A DNA stretch of 64,000 bases, from contig NZ_CP012808.1 in NCBI RefSeq assembly GCF_001307195.1, positions 682,001 through 746,000 of the forward strand, written 5' to 3'. Origin of the DNA: Acinetobacter equi. GTDB lineage: Bacteria > Pseudomonadota > Gammaproteobacteria > Pseudomonadales > Moraxellaceae. Every line of letters begins with the position of its first letter. The stretch's first letter is position 1. The translations under genes were made by a program, and so were the position numbers. The notes beneath the pieces were generated by a model that had not been told where the DNA came from, made no database searches, and worked only from the letters and a program-made list of their open reading frames with translations. Of the stretch, positions 52,378-62,800 are shown piece after piece.

Positions 52378-53871
52378 ATGAGTTTTTTTGAGACCAACTC
52401 ACTAAAAGATGTTCATGCATCAATCCAAGAAGTCTATCTGTCTGATAAGCGACCATGGGTTGTTGGATATTCAGGCGGTAAGGACTCTACTTGTGCCTTA
52501 CAACTAGTATGGAATGCCCTAGCTTTATTACCAGCAGAACGAAGACAAAAGCCGGTATATGTTATTAGTTCAGATACTCTGGTTGAAACCCCTATTATCG
52601 TTCGCTATATCGATAAAAATCTTGAAAACATCCAGAAAAAATCTGATGAACAAGGCATGCCTTTTATTGTTCAAAAGGTAAGTCCAAGAGTCGAGCGATC
52701 ATTCTGGGTCAACTTAATAGGTCGTGGTTATCCAGCACCAAGTAATAAATTCCGCTGGTGTACAGAACGTTTAAAAATCGAGCCTGCGAATGATTTTATT
52801 ACACAACGAGTCGCTGAATTTGGTGAAGTTGTAGTTGTTCTAGGCGTACGTTCCGCTGAAAGTGCAACGCGTGCACAGGTTATTGCGATGCACAAAATTA
52901 AAGGCACCAAACTAGCACGCCATTCGTCACTTTTAAATGCTTTTGTGTTCGCGCCAATTGAAGCCTTTACTACGGATGATGTTTGGAATTATTTACTACA
53001 GAATAAATCACCATGGAATAATGACAATCGCGAGTTAGTCACCATGTATCGAAATGCCCAAGCGGGTGAGTGCCCTCTTGTTGTTGATAAAACAACACCT
53101 AGTTGTGGTAACTCACGTTTTGGTTGCTGGGTATGTACTGTTGTTCAACAAGATAAGTCGATGGAAGCAATGGTTGAGTCTGGAGAAGAATGGCTTGAAC
53201 CATTATTAGAATACCGAGACCTTTTGTCTTCAACTCAAAATCCGGAAAAGAAATTCATCTATCGTGAATTTAAACGCCGTAATGGTCAAGTTTCATTTAA
53301 CCATGCAAATGGCAAGCTTGTTCCTGGTCCATATAAATTAGATTTCCGTAAAGAGTTACTTGGCAAATTGTTGGAAATTCAGAAACAAGTACAAGCCGAA
53401 GCACCAATTGGTGAAGCACCTGTTCTGATTCATCCAGCGGAATTACATGAAATTCGTCGTTTATGGCGTTCTGAAAGCGGTGATTGGGCTGATTCCGTCC
53501 CTCAAATTGTAAAAAATATTTTAGGGATCGATTTAGATTGGGAAATTGAAGATAGTGTTCTCTATAACACTCAGGACTTTTCTTTACTCGATCGTATTTG
53601 TAAAGAGCATGAACTTCCTACTGAGCTAATGGTTAAACTTATTGGTGTGGAAAAAGCTTCTCATGGTCTAAAGCGACGTCATAACATACATAGTCAACTC
53701 AGCAAAGTACTTAATGAAGAATGGCGTGATTTAAAAACTATTCTTGCTGATCATGGCTCAGATCAAACAATTGATGACATCATTGAAATAGAAGATGAAG
53801 AATCATCTTTTGCTGAAGAAGTTTCTTCAGGTCAACTAGATTTACTAAATAACGCTGGAGCTAATCCATGA
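52378..53871 (+). CDS. dndC: DNA sulfur modification protein DndC (PAPS reductase-like, Fe-S)
   Basis: 497 residues. ATP-pyrophosphatase P-loop YSGGKDST (31-38), FRWCTERLK (C128), and a Cys cluster C232, C243, C250, C253 (ECPL, SCGNSRFGCWVC), consistent with the 4Fe-4S cluster reported for DndC. It activates the DNA backbone and helps place sulfur. A GAGGAG lies upstream inside dndB; the stop overlaps dndD (ATGA). Confidence 0.95.
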   Translation: MSFFETNSLKDVHASIQEVYLSDKRPWVVGYSGGKDSTCALQLVWNALALLPAERRQKPVYVISSDTLVETPIIVRYIDKNLENIQKKSDEQGMPFIVQKVSPRVERSFWVNLIGRGYPAPSNKFRWCTERLKIEPANDFITQRVAEFGEVVVVLGVRSAESATRAQVIAMHKIKGTKLARHSSLLNAFVFAPIEAFTTDDVWNYLLQNKSPWNNDNRELVTMYRNAQAGECPLVVDKTTPSCGNSRFGCWVCTVVQQDKSMEAMVESGEEWLEPLLEYRDLLSSTQNPEKKFIYREFKRRNGQVSFNHANGKLVPGPYKLDFRKELLGKLLEIQKQVQAEAPIGEAPVLIHPAELHEIRRLWRSESGDWADSVPQIVKNILGIDLDWEIEDSVLYNTQDFSLLDRICKEHELPTELMVKLIGVEKASHGLKRRHNIHSQLSKVLNEEWRDLKTILADHGSDQTIDDIIEIEDEESSFAEEVSSGQLDLLNNAGANP

Positions 53872-55874
53872 TTATCAAATCGTTAGTTTTAGATAATGTT
53901 GGTTTATATAGTCAGCGTACTGAATTCTCTTTAGAACCTAAAAAATCATCCTCTACCAATCGCCCTATTATTCTAATTGGTGGTCGTAATGGTGCTGGTA
54001 AAACAACATTCTTAGATTCTGTTCGATTAGCACTTTATGGTAAACGTGCTTTGGGCCTTGGGATCAGCACAAAAGAATATCACCAATATTTATTAAGTAA
54101 GATAAATCAAAATCATCTTGAGCGTTCTTCAAGTGTGGAACTTACATTTGTTTATACAGAAGGTAGTATTCCCGCTGAGTTCAAAGTAAGTCGCTCTTGG
54201 TCTTTATCATCAGAAGGACAAATTTATGAGAATTTAGATCTTCAAAAGAATGGTTCAACTGTTACGTCTGTACCAAAACAAGAATGGGAAAACTTCCTCT
54301 TAGAACTGATCCCAATCGGCGTATCTCAGCTATTTTTCTTCGATGGTGAAAAAATTCAAGATATTGCTGAAGATAACAATGCTTCTTTATCAGATGCAAT
54401 TAAAAATCTTCTCGGAATCGACTTGATTGAAAAGTTACGTCTAGATCTACACGCATATTTGAGTCGTAATAAATCCGATGATGCTGGACAAAATGATGTA
54501 GAGCTTCTAACGGAGCAGTTGAATGATCTTAAGTCTCAAGAAAGTAAAATCAATAACGAATATGCCCAGCTTAAATTCGAACATCAGGGTTTACTGAAAA
54601 GTATTGAGCAAAAAAAACTTCGCTTTGTTTCTGAAGGTGGCGCAATTGCATTGCAATATGATCAACTTAAAATAAAACTCTCTCAGCTAAACAAAGATAT
54701 TAATACCTGCAAACAAGAATTAGTCAGCTTAGCAAATGGTCTTCTCCCATTCCTCTTTGCACCAAAACTGATTTCAAAATTTACTAAGCATCTAGAACGT
54801 TCTTCGGCTGATCAATCATCAGATCAAAAAGTTGTTGAGCAAGCTCTAAACTCATTCCAAACTAGTTCTGTTCAGAAACCAGAGCTTTGGAAAGATGAAC
54901 ATTGGCAAAACTTAAATGAATTTCTTGTGAGCTATTTTAATGCAGAACCACAACATAGCTCACATATCGCATTTGGGGAATTAACAGAATCACAACAAAC
55001 CCTAGCTAAATTATTAAGTTTAGATGCAGAAGTGAGAAAACAAGTTAAATCACTCTTTGAGCGTTTTACCTACTTGAACCAAGAAAAAGAAGCAACAGAG
55101 TTTTCTATTGCTCGTGCTGAAAATGCTGAAGACTCTAATGCTTACTTAGATGAGTTACTATACAAAGAGCGTAAACTTGGTGAGCTTGATTTAATTCTTA
55201 ATAAGAAGGAAGAAGAAGTTCGTAAAATGAGTTGGGATGTTGTGACAGCAGAACGAAACTTAAAAGCTGCTAGCGAAGCAGTTGCCGAGTTCGCTCTACA
55301 AAATCACAAAAATTCTTTAGCCGCTAAAGGAATTAAAGCTCTCATTGAATTTGAGACTGCTCTTCTTGAACAAAAAATCAATCAAGTTCGTCATAACTTT
55401 GTTGAAATTTTCAACTCATTGCTACGTAAGCGTAATTTTATTACTGATTTACATATTGATCCAAAAAGCTTTAATACTCAGTTAATTAAAACCAATGGTA
55501 AAGTTGTAGAAAAGTCTGCTTTATCTGCTGGTGAAAAGCAGATCTATGCGATTGCGATGTTATGGTCTTTAGCTAAAACAAGTGGTCGTCATTTGCCAAT
55601 GATTGTAGATACTCCACTTGGCCGTCTAGACCGCGAACACCGCGATAACCTGATGAAGTTCTACTTCCCTCACGTAAGTCATCAAGTCATTATTCTTTCA
55701 ACTGATACAGAAATTGATGACTTATATGTTAATCAATTAAATGAATTTATCTCTGAAAGTTACTTGCTTGAATATAATCACGAGTTAGGTTCTACTCAAG
55801 CATTACCAGGTTACTTTACTGATCTGAAACGCACCAATACGACGGAGAAGAGAATTGCATTACAGCAAGCTTAA
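53868..55874 (+). CDS. dndD: DNA sulfur modification protein DndD (SMC-like ATPase)
   Basis: 668 residues. N-terminal GGRNGAGKTT (38-47), long coiled-coil (about 195-290 and 410-500), C-terminal LSAGEKQIYAIAML signature and MIVDTPLGRLD Walker B with a downstream LSTDTEI. Rad50/SMC-type ATPase that is thought to introduce or process nicks for sulfur insertion. GGAG seven bases before ATG. Confidence 0.95.
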   Translation: MIIKSLVLDNVGLYSQRTEFSLEPKKSSSTNRPIILIGGRNGAGKTTFLDSVRLALYGKRALGLGISTKEYHQYLLSKINQNHLERSSSVELTFVYTEGSIPAEFKVSRSWSLSSEGQIYENLDLQKNGSTVTSVPKQEWENFLLELIPIGVSQLFFFDGEKIQDIAEDNNASLSDAIKNLLGIDLIEKLRLDLHAYLSRNKSDDAGQNDVELLTEQLNDLKSQESKINNEYAQLKFEHQGLLKSIEQKKLRFVSEGGAIALQYDQLKIKLSQLNKDINTCKQELVSLANGLLPFLFAPKLISKFTKHLERSSADQSSDQKVVEQALNSFQTSSVQKPELWKDEHWQNLNEFLVSYFNAEPQHSSHIAFGELTESQQTLAKLLSLDAEVRKQVKSLFERFTYLNQEKEATEFSIARAENAEDSNAYLDELLYKERKLGELDLILNKKEEEVRKMSWDVVTAERNLKAASEAVAEFALQNHKNSLAAKGIKALIEFETALLEQKINQVRHNFVEIFNSLLRKRNFITDLHIDPKSFNTQLIKTNGKVVEKSALSAGEKQIYAIAMLWSLAKTSGRHLPMIVDTPLGRLDREHRDNLMKFYFPHVSHQVIILSTDTEIDDLYVNQLNEFISESYLLEYNHELGSTQALPGYFTDLKRTNTTEKRIALQQA

Positions 55875-56214
55875 AATTTCATCTGAGGCAACTACTCGTC
55901 TTCGTATGTTAAAACAACGGACTGGTTTAACACCAAACTTGCTTTGCCGTATTGCCCTGATGATGTCTTTAGAAGAAGGCCCTTTAGGTAATATTCCATT
56001 ACCGAATGAAGATGGTTCTGAATTCAATGCCTACACCCTTACAGGTGAAAATACAGATCTATTCTTATCACTTCTTAGATATGTAGAAGACCACCAAGAA
56101 GAGCCTCTAGAAAACAAGATACTTCTTGATCGTATGCGTGGGCATATTCACAGAGGTGTTGGTGCTATGTCTGTTCGCTATAAGTCTTCTGAAAGTTTAA
56201 TTGCTAATATATAA
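55855..56214 (+). CDS. dndE: DNA sulfur modification protein DndE
   Basis: 119 residues. Starts at TTG 55855 with GGAG exactly seven bases upstream, overlapping dndD by 20 bp; no ATG or GTG is available. Pattern LKISSEATTRLRMLKQRTGLTPNLLCRIALMMSL is the DndE N-terminus, and HIHRGVGAMS is the conserved C-terminal motif. Small DNA-binding tetramer thought to bind nicked DNA. Confidence 0.93.
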   Translation: MHYSKLKISSEATTRLRMLKQRTGLTPNLLCRIALMMSLEEGPLGNIPLPNEDGSEFNAYTLTGENTDLFLSLLRYVEDHQEEPLENKILLDRMRGHIHRGVGAMSVRYKSSESLIANI

Positions 56215-56216
56215 AT

Positions 56217-56248
56217 TAAAAGGCAAGCCTATTGGCTTGCCTTTTAAT
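56217..56248. terminator. Bidirectional terminator between dndE and the restriction operon
   Basis: Perfect AAAGGCAAGCC / GGCTTGCCTTT stem with a TATT loop, between the convergent ends of the dnd and dpt operons. Confidence 0.85.
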
Positions 56249-56261
56249 AACTTTATAAACT

Positions 56262-57329
56262 CTATTGTTCCAAAGCAGTTTTTAATTTAGCAATTGCACC
56301 TGCTCTATGTTTAGCAATAATTTCTCCACCTTTATATATATTTTCAGCAAATAATTCAGATGTAAATCTTAAATTTATCAATGGCAACTTTTCTTGCAAT
56401 TTATCCAACTGATGATCTTTCAAATACAAGCTGTATATTTCAGCTAAAATCTCTAAACCAATATGTCTCATGAATATCATTTTCTGAATATCACGCAAAT
56501 CTTTTGTTAATTCTGTATTCGTGAAAGATTGTTCGATCTCTGGAAAAAGATCCATTAAAAAATTTAAAAAACCAATTTGAACTTTATACAAACTCTCTTC
56601 AGTAGTAAGTTTCAAATTCTTTTTAAATACTTTAGCTATAGCAACCAATGTTAATAAGCTTGTGAAAAATTCAGGATCATTAACTGTAGTAGTTTTTGAA
56701 AGGATAATTTTAGTATATGGTAATCTATCAAAATCGCCATAAATTTTCCTCGCTATAATATTTTCAATATCTTCCTCATCAATAATTGCTAATTCTCCAG
56801 GACTTACCTTTTGAGCTTTTTTATTAATATCCGAAAATAATTTTCTAGTTCTTTTTTTACCACTAACAGAATCCACATGTTGTACTAATATTATAGAAAA
56901 CTGATCTTTAAAATTAGGGTCATCTAAAACTTGTCTTTTTATAGCCTCTACACGATGTTGCCCATCAATCGCAAATAATTTCTCAGCACCAGTTAGCTCC
57001 AATAATCCCATTGAATCTTCTAAGTATTCTCTGCGTTCATCAGTAAGAATATCTACATGCCCAAGATCCAGTGGATACCAATTAGGGGTATCATCAAACA
57101 CTCCAACAATAATTGAGTTAAAGAAACGATCTTCGTTATTTCTAATATATTCAGTGATTTTTTTTACATTTGGAGTGATTTCTCGTTGTAAATAATCATC
57201 TAAAGTCTGATTCTCTCTTATATCTTTAGAACGCATTATACGATCTGAAATTTCAGATGCAGACATAAGAATAGGGTAATAGACCCAATTACCCATTACA
57301 GCTCGAAGTGCTGGAAAAATATTACTCAT
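56262..57329 (-). CDS. Second DGQHR (DndB-like) protein in the restriction operon
   Basis: 355 residues. Contains IDGQHRVEAI (121-130) but shares little visible sequence with the dndB product outside that block; no DndB-type N-terminal motif. Central segment RTRKLFSDINKKAQKVSPGELAII is typical of the wider DGQHR family. Last gene of the leftward operon, 22 bp after a GIY-YIG-like gene. DGQHR proteins bind DNA and may be regulators or sensors of modification; here the role is unknown, and its place with nuclease genes rather than dnd genes is unusual. Confidence 0.85.
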   Translation of the reverse strand: MSNIFPALRAVMGNWVYYPILMSASEISDRIMRSKDIRENQTLDDYLQREITPNVKKITEYIRNNEDRFFNSIIVGVFDDTPNWYPLDLGHVDILTDERREYLEDSMGLLELTGAEKLFAIDGQHRVEAIKRQVLDDPNFKDQFSIILVQHVDSVSGKKRTRKLFSDINKKAQKVSPGELAIIDEEDIENIIARKIYGDFDRLPYTKIILSKTTTVNDPEFFTSLLTLVAIAKVFKKNLKLTTEESLYKVQIGFLNFLMDLFPEIEQSFTNTELTKDLRDIQKMIFMRHIGLEILAEIYSLYLKDHQLDKLQEKLPLINLRFTSELFAENIYKGGEIIAKHRAGAIAKLKTALEQ

Positions 57330-57351
57330 AATTCTATTTCAAAACCTAATT

Positions 57352-57909
57352 TTAGAATGCATTACGTGCACGCTTAATATTTACTGGAAAGTCCCTATCA
57401 TTCGCCCAGGGTAAATAGAAACCATGTAAATATTCTTCAATCTGAGATAATTCACTTGTATCATCAAATTCACAGTAATGAATCGTTACATCTTGATGAT
57501 ACATCGCTAAGGCAGTTCTCACCTTATCTCTTCTTTCGATACCAGATATCTGAATATAGTTTCTAAGTCTTTCTCTTAATGGATTTGTTGAACCACGCTC
57601 ACCTGCTATTCCAACATAAAAAACACACTCAGGTAACCGATTAACACGTTCTCTAGGTCCAACTGAAAAAAGATAAATTCCACATTCAGTGGCACGTGTT
57701 CTATCTTCCGACAAATATTTATCTAATTCTGTATACTTGACCGACACCCAATTAAAGTTATATCTAGATAATATTGCTCCATATGTGTCCCAATATCTTG
57801 GAGCAATTGCTATCTTTTGAATGGAGCTTTTCAAATAGAATTTATCAGATTGATCTTGATACTCCTGATATTCAGGCGATAGAAAGTCTAAAATATCTCT
57901 AGTTGCCAC
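57352..57909 (-). CDS. GIY-YIG nuclease-like protein
   Basis: 185 residues starting at GTG (AAGGA upstream). GIY at 77-79 (CGIYLFSV), YVG at 98-100 (VFYVGIAG), an Arg-containing helix LRERLRNY (111-118) and a candidate metal-binding Glu in QIEEYLH (158/159), in the order of the GIY-YIG fold. Residues 1-70 are an extra N-terminal region. The start overlaps the 111-aa gene by 11 bp, so it is translationally coupled. Catalytic competence is inferred from motif spacing. Confidence 0.75.
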   Translation of the reverse strand: MATRDILDFLSPEYQEYQDQSDKFYLKSSIQKIAIAPRYWDTYGAILSRYNFNWVSVKYTELDKYLSEDRTRATECGIYLFSVGPRERVNRLPECVFYVGIAGERGSTNPLRERLRNYIQISGIERRDKVRTALAMYHQDVTIHYCEFDDTSELSQIEEYLHGFYLPWANDRDFPVNIKRARNAF

Positions 57910-58234
57910 TCTTAATCCTTATCTTTTCAAACACACAAGCTAAAGCACACAGTGGTACTAAAAGCTCAAGATCTTTTCTAACAAAAGTCGCTTCTACAAA
58001 TACACCTTTGTCAGATTCATAAAGCTCAGTAATACGCTTCACTCCACGCTTATGAAGCTCTTTTCCTAATCTGCCTAAATTAGAATAATGCTTAAAATAT
58101 TCTTCTAGTTCATAACCATGCTGCGTGGAATCATACCATTCACGTAATGTCACAATTTCTGCAGCTTTTTTAGCTGCAGAAATTTGCTCTTTCCGTAGTT
58201 GAACTTCGCTTTTTGAAGATTTAGAATTACTCAT
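57899..58234 (-). CDS. Unknown small protein downstream of dptH
   Basis: 111 residues, Lys/Glu-rich with a Ser/Lys-rich N-terminus and predicted helices (ISAAKKAAEIVTLREW, LGRLGKELHKRGVKRITEL), ending VPLCALACVFEKIRI. I recognise no family. ATG 13 bp after the dptH stop with AAGGGG Shine-Dalgarno, so it is cotranscribed. It overlaps the GIY-YIG gene by 11 bp. Confidence 0.75.
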   Translation of the reverse strand: MSNSKSSKSEVQLRKEQISAAKKAAEIVTLREWYDSTQHGYELEEYFKHYSNLGRLGKELHKRGVKRITELYESDKGVFVEATFVRKDLELLVPLCALACVFEKIRIKSGN

Positions 58235-58246
58235 TACTAATTCCCC

Positions 58247-59398
58247 TTAAGAAACTTCAAATTGTTGACACAGCTCCCAGAAGGCTTTGTCTTTCATCTT
58301 CACTAGTTTCTTATGACCATCAATATACAAGCTATAATGTTTATCAAGTTTACGAACCGTTTCCATTAAGTGTTCTTGCTCAGATTTATCATCCACATTA
58401 AATATTGCTTTGATATCACCGTTGCTAATCTGCGCAACGCGATGGATTACCCAAGTCAAGATATAGGCAGAGTAGTTATTTTCCCCAGTCTTAAAGTGCG
58501 TAATATCTTGTGTAGATAAGACCACGCCTACCCCATACTCACGTCCTTCCTTAAGAACCTTGCGTAAACTTGGGAAATCTTGCGACATAAAATTATCAGC
58601 TTCATCAACAAGAATCATCTTTGTTATTTGTCGATAGTCACCTTGAACTTGTGGTTTACCTTGTTTCTGCATCTGTGAATAAAACAGATCCAAAGTTAGA
58701 GCAACCACAAGATTTTGAACTTGTGGTGGATACCCTGCTAATTCGATAACCAAAACACCATCTAACAAATCATACAAACTTGAACAAAGATGATTATCTG
58801 ACTCAAAAATTTCTAATTCATTTAAGCTTTCAAGAGCAGCGTACAAAGAATCAATTGATGGATCAGTCGCTTCGAATAAATTCCAAATATCTTTAATTGT
58901 TGGCGCTGGTAAATGCCATGTAGATGCATCGGCCCTATCAATTCCAGCTTGCTCATAAGCATCTAGAACCAATTTACGTAATGTTGCTTGCTGTTTAACA
59001 CCTAGTCCAAATGCCTTAGCCATCGTGTCAGAAAAACCACGAGCAGTATGCACAGGCAACATTGGTGTATCACCAAATAAACTCAATGGATTATAAGGTA
59101 ACTTATAAAGTTTATGTCTCTTAACAGCATTGATTTCTACAAACTCATCATCTACATAATCTGATTTGTAGTCGAAAATCAACATACCGATTGGCGCTGA
59201 ATTGACATTAGATTCTTGGTTCTGCATCAATTGCGTAATGAGCGACTTGGTAAATTGCGTCTTACCAGTACCCATCGTACCAATAATGCCTGTATTGGTA
59301 TTCATGAACTTAGCTGTATTCGTAGGTTCCCAATACAATTGCTCATGTGTTACAGCATTAGAACCAAAATGAATCTGTAGAGGATTTATGCTTTTCGG
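58247..59398 (-). pseudogene. dptH: dptH, 3' part: HerA/FtsK-like ATPase module
   Basis: In-frame from the end of the 9-bp repeat array (PKSINPLQIHFGSNAV...) to the stop at 58247, about 384 residues. Walker A IGTMGTGKTQFTKSL, Walker B KMILVDEADNFMSQ, and the ISNGDIKAIFNVDD / LSTQDITHF segments are the ATPase/translocase of DptH. It is the C-terminal third of the restriction protein, separated from the N-terminal part only because the repeat array shifts frame by +1 (63680 vs 59338 phases differ by one). A TTG at 59338 could act as a separate start, but the strongly conserved residues upstream of it argue for one original protein. Confidence 0.85.
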
Positions 59399-59402
59399 TA
59401 CA

Positions 59403-59838
59403 GGATCTACAGGATCTACAGGATCTACAGGATCTACAGGATCTACAGGATCTACAGGATCTACAGGATCTACAGGATCTACAGATCTACAGGATCTACA
59501 GGATCTACAGGATCTACAGGATCTACAGGATCTACAGGATCTACAGGATCTACAGGATCTACAGGATCTACAGGATCTACAGGATCTACAGGATCTACAG
59601 GATCTACAGGATCTACAGGATCTACAGGATCTACAGGATCTACAGGATCTACAGGATCTACAGGATCTACAGGATCTACAGGATCTACAGGATCTACAGG
59701 ATCTACAGGATCTACAGGATAAGATCTACAGGATCTACAGGATCTACAGGATCTACAGGATCTACAGGATCTACAGGATCTACAGGATCTACAGGATCTA
59801 CAGGATCTACAGGATCTACAGGATCTACAGGATCTACA
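59403..59838 (-). repeat. 48-unit 9-bp VNTR in dptH, with two frame-breaking units
   Basis: Units of GGATCTACA (coding strand GTAGATCCT, Val-Asp-Pro). From low to high coordinates: 9 perfect units, one 8-bp unit (59484-59491, one G lost), 25 perfect units, one 14-bp unit (59717-59730, five bases gained), 12 perfect units. Net +4 bp puts the two halves of dptH in different frames. No spacers, so not CRISPR. Confidence 0.97.
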
Positions 59839-62800
59839 CCAAGGTCAATCGTAAAATAGTCTGTTTTTCCATTTAAAATAAAATGATCCGGAATATTAAA
59901 TAAACTTCTACTATCTACTTGATCAAGTAAAACTTTTAATGGCGTAGAAATAAATTTATTTTGACAAGCTCCAGGGAGTTTAATTACAAGAATATCTTCT
60001 TCCAAACCAAAACTTTCTAAGAAGAACGTATCACTTTCAATAAAAGCTAATACAAACCCTTTTGGATAATTTTGGATATTAGCTAACTGATAATTTCCTC
60101 CCAACCACCACTCTCGATTTTGAAGCAACTGATCAAAGTAATTATCAGGATAGGTTTGGTAAAGCTGATACTTCTCAATCTGCATCATAATTTGTCGAAT
60201 GAATAAACTTCTATAAATATGTCCTACTAAATCCTGACGACCGAATAAGCAAGTTTCTAAATATTTTTTTAACTTTTGTGCCTGAAGAATCCCTTTATCA
60301 TGTTTTTGTTTTTGACCAACTTTTACTTCTAACGGTAGTAAATACATCTGTTGGTCTTTAAAACCAACAAATAGAACATCATCCGAAATAACTCCATACT
60401 TTTTACCTTGGCAATAAGTACTAAAGTCAGATTCACTCATTTTTAAACCAATATTACCGGATACACGAATCATTTCAGCAACACTGAGTGGAACCCAAGT
60501 AATATCACTATTGTATAGAAATGTATTCACATATTTATAAGCAGCAATAATGCTTTTTTTCTCTCGACGATCTTTGTCTTGAAGCGTCAGCATTTTTAAT
60601 AGCCACTCACCATTAAAGGCATTAAACTCATCAATTCGTCCTGCTTGACCTTGACTTAGAATTTGGTCATAAAGATCTCGGCGCTTAGTTACCGTGATAG
60701 CATCATAATGTGCAGAATTTGTGTAATTATCAGAATAATGGATGAGTACAACATCCTGTTGTGTTTTAAAGAAATCTAAAGTGACTTTAGGATCAATGAT
60801 TACTGTCCACAAGCTATCCTCATAGGCACGATCAAGTAGCCTTTGTAGCTGATTTGAAACTTTTAAGGATAAACCATTAGACTCATAAAAATTCTGATTT
60901 TTCCATGCAGCATGACTCAAGGCACTATATCGCTGAACAATTTGAAGTAATGGTTTATCACATTCAATTCCTTTTAAGCCAGCAGTAGTAAAGTACGTAT
61001 CTTGCTGGTGATAAGAAGTCTCACCAGCCAATAAGCCATTACATGCTATCCCCGTTTTTTCTGCTTTTAAATCCACGTTAGCAACTTCAACAGGTGTATT
61101 ATTTCGAACAAATGTCAGATGTGCATACTTAAAGTTATCTTCATCATTAATTTCAAATTTACTATATGTAATACGTCTACGAATAAGATCTGCAATTTGA
61201 TCTACACTATTATCTGACAAAGTTAGCTTACACAGTTGTTTCAGCTTCATTTGACTAACAGTATCTGCTACTTCATCAAAATATGTTGTAGTTAATTTTT
61301 CATCATAAAGATTAATGTGAATATTAGGTACTTCTTGAGGTTTAAGCTTCTGAACAAACCCAACCAAACCTAAAAACAACTCCTCATTAGATCCATTATT
61401 TATAGAATTTATTAATAAAGTGTCTCTTTCACCCTGATTAAATAAAATCTTAAAAGCTTCTACAAATTCAGCTGTTTTTTGTCGAACTAAGGGCCTGATA
61501 TAATTTAATTGCGTTTGTTTCTGTGGAATGATCTGAAGCCACATCGGATGCTCAACAACAGCTTGACTATAACTAAATTCATACTCAGGATGCCAATTAA
61601 AAGGAATTAATCCTTCTGCACTTAAACGCCGTAGCGTTGTATTATGTAAGGTTTTAAACGCTGCTGTAGAGTCATCTAAACATTCATTGACCAAATTCAA
61701 AAAATACGAAAGATTCAATGGGTGAAATAGCGTGATATATTCCTTTCTATCTAATACACAGAACCCTAAATTCACGAGAGTCTTTTCCCCTTGTGATAGC
61801 ATACGTTCAGTAGGAATCTCATGAATGAGCTTTACATATTCTGTAACTACCCGATTTACAATCGATCTTAATTCTGCCCCCCATGAAACTAAACTTAAAG
61901 CTGTATTTTTATTTTTCAGATAATCATAAAGCTGCGTATAAGCAGTATAAAGTTTAGGATAAAGTACTGCTAAATCCTCAATTAGAATTTTACTACCTCT
62001 AACAGTTTCTGTAGAAAGCATTTTGTTAGAAATAAATTCCATTTCTAACTCAAGTAACTTCTTATATTCATTTTTAGATTTATACTCTCGACCTAAGAAG
62101 GAAATTCTTGAGTTTTTAGGGTTATATACTCCAAACAATTGATCATCGAAGAAATACTGGTAGGATTCTAAATTAAAGATTAGTGGTAAATTTAAGCTTG
62201 ATACAGAGAGAATACCCTGTATTTCAAAGGTTAAATTATTTTGACCTTTATTTAATACGAAATTAACTTGTTCCTCTGTATTTAAGAGCCTATCAAAATC
62301 TACTGTTCCAAATTGATTTGTATCTACACTTTCTCCAGATTTAGATAAAGTATAAATTGTAGTAATTGAGGAATCAAAAATAAACTCTGATTGGTCTGTT
62401 TCAAGAATAATAAATTCTTTATTAGGTACCAATAAAAACTTATCTTCAAATGAACTCACGGGGAAAACTTTTTCTGGGATCAGTAACACTCTAAACTTGA
62501 AACACTCTTTTGGCTTTGATCTCTTAATTTCAAAATTTAGATATTTAGGTATACCATCAAATTCTGTTTCTAAACTTAAGATTGTTTTTTTATTAGAGCG
62601 GTTATTAATTTTAAAATTTAATTGTTTCTTAAATTTATTTGAGATTTTTATTTCATCTTCAGAAAGTTGGCCTTTTACGAATACAACATCCAAGCTAATC
62701 ATGGACTGATCTGGAGTCACTTCTAGAATCAAATGATGATCACGACTAGAAGAACTCCCTTTTTGAGAAATAGCCCCCTTGGTACGATGATATTGTTTTT

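Noticed and set aside
58247..59338. An independent HerA-like ATPase gene starting with TTG at 59338
   Set aside because: Conserved DptH sequence continues upstream of the TTG to the repeat, and both halves meet at the repeat, so one split gene is more likely than two genes.
59403..59838. Possible CRISPR array
   Set aside because: Units are 9 bp with no spacers and the two irregular units are indels. It is a coding VNTR.
59388..59876. Open reading frame on the + strand across the 9-bp repeat, encoding STG, DLQ and YRI strings
   Set aside because: An artefact of translating a repeat array in another frame; the dptH frame on the opposite strand explains it.
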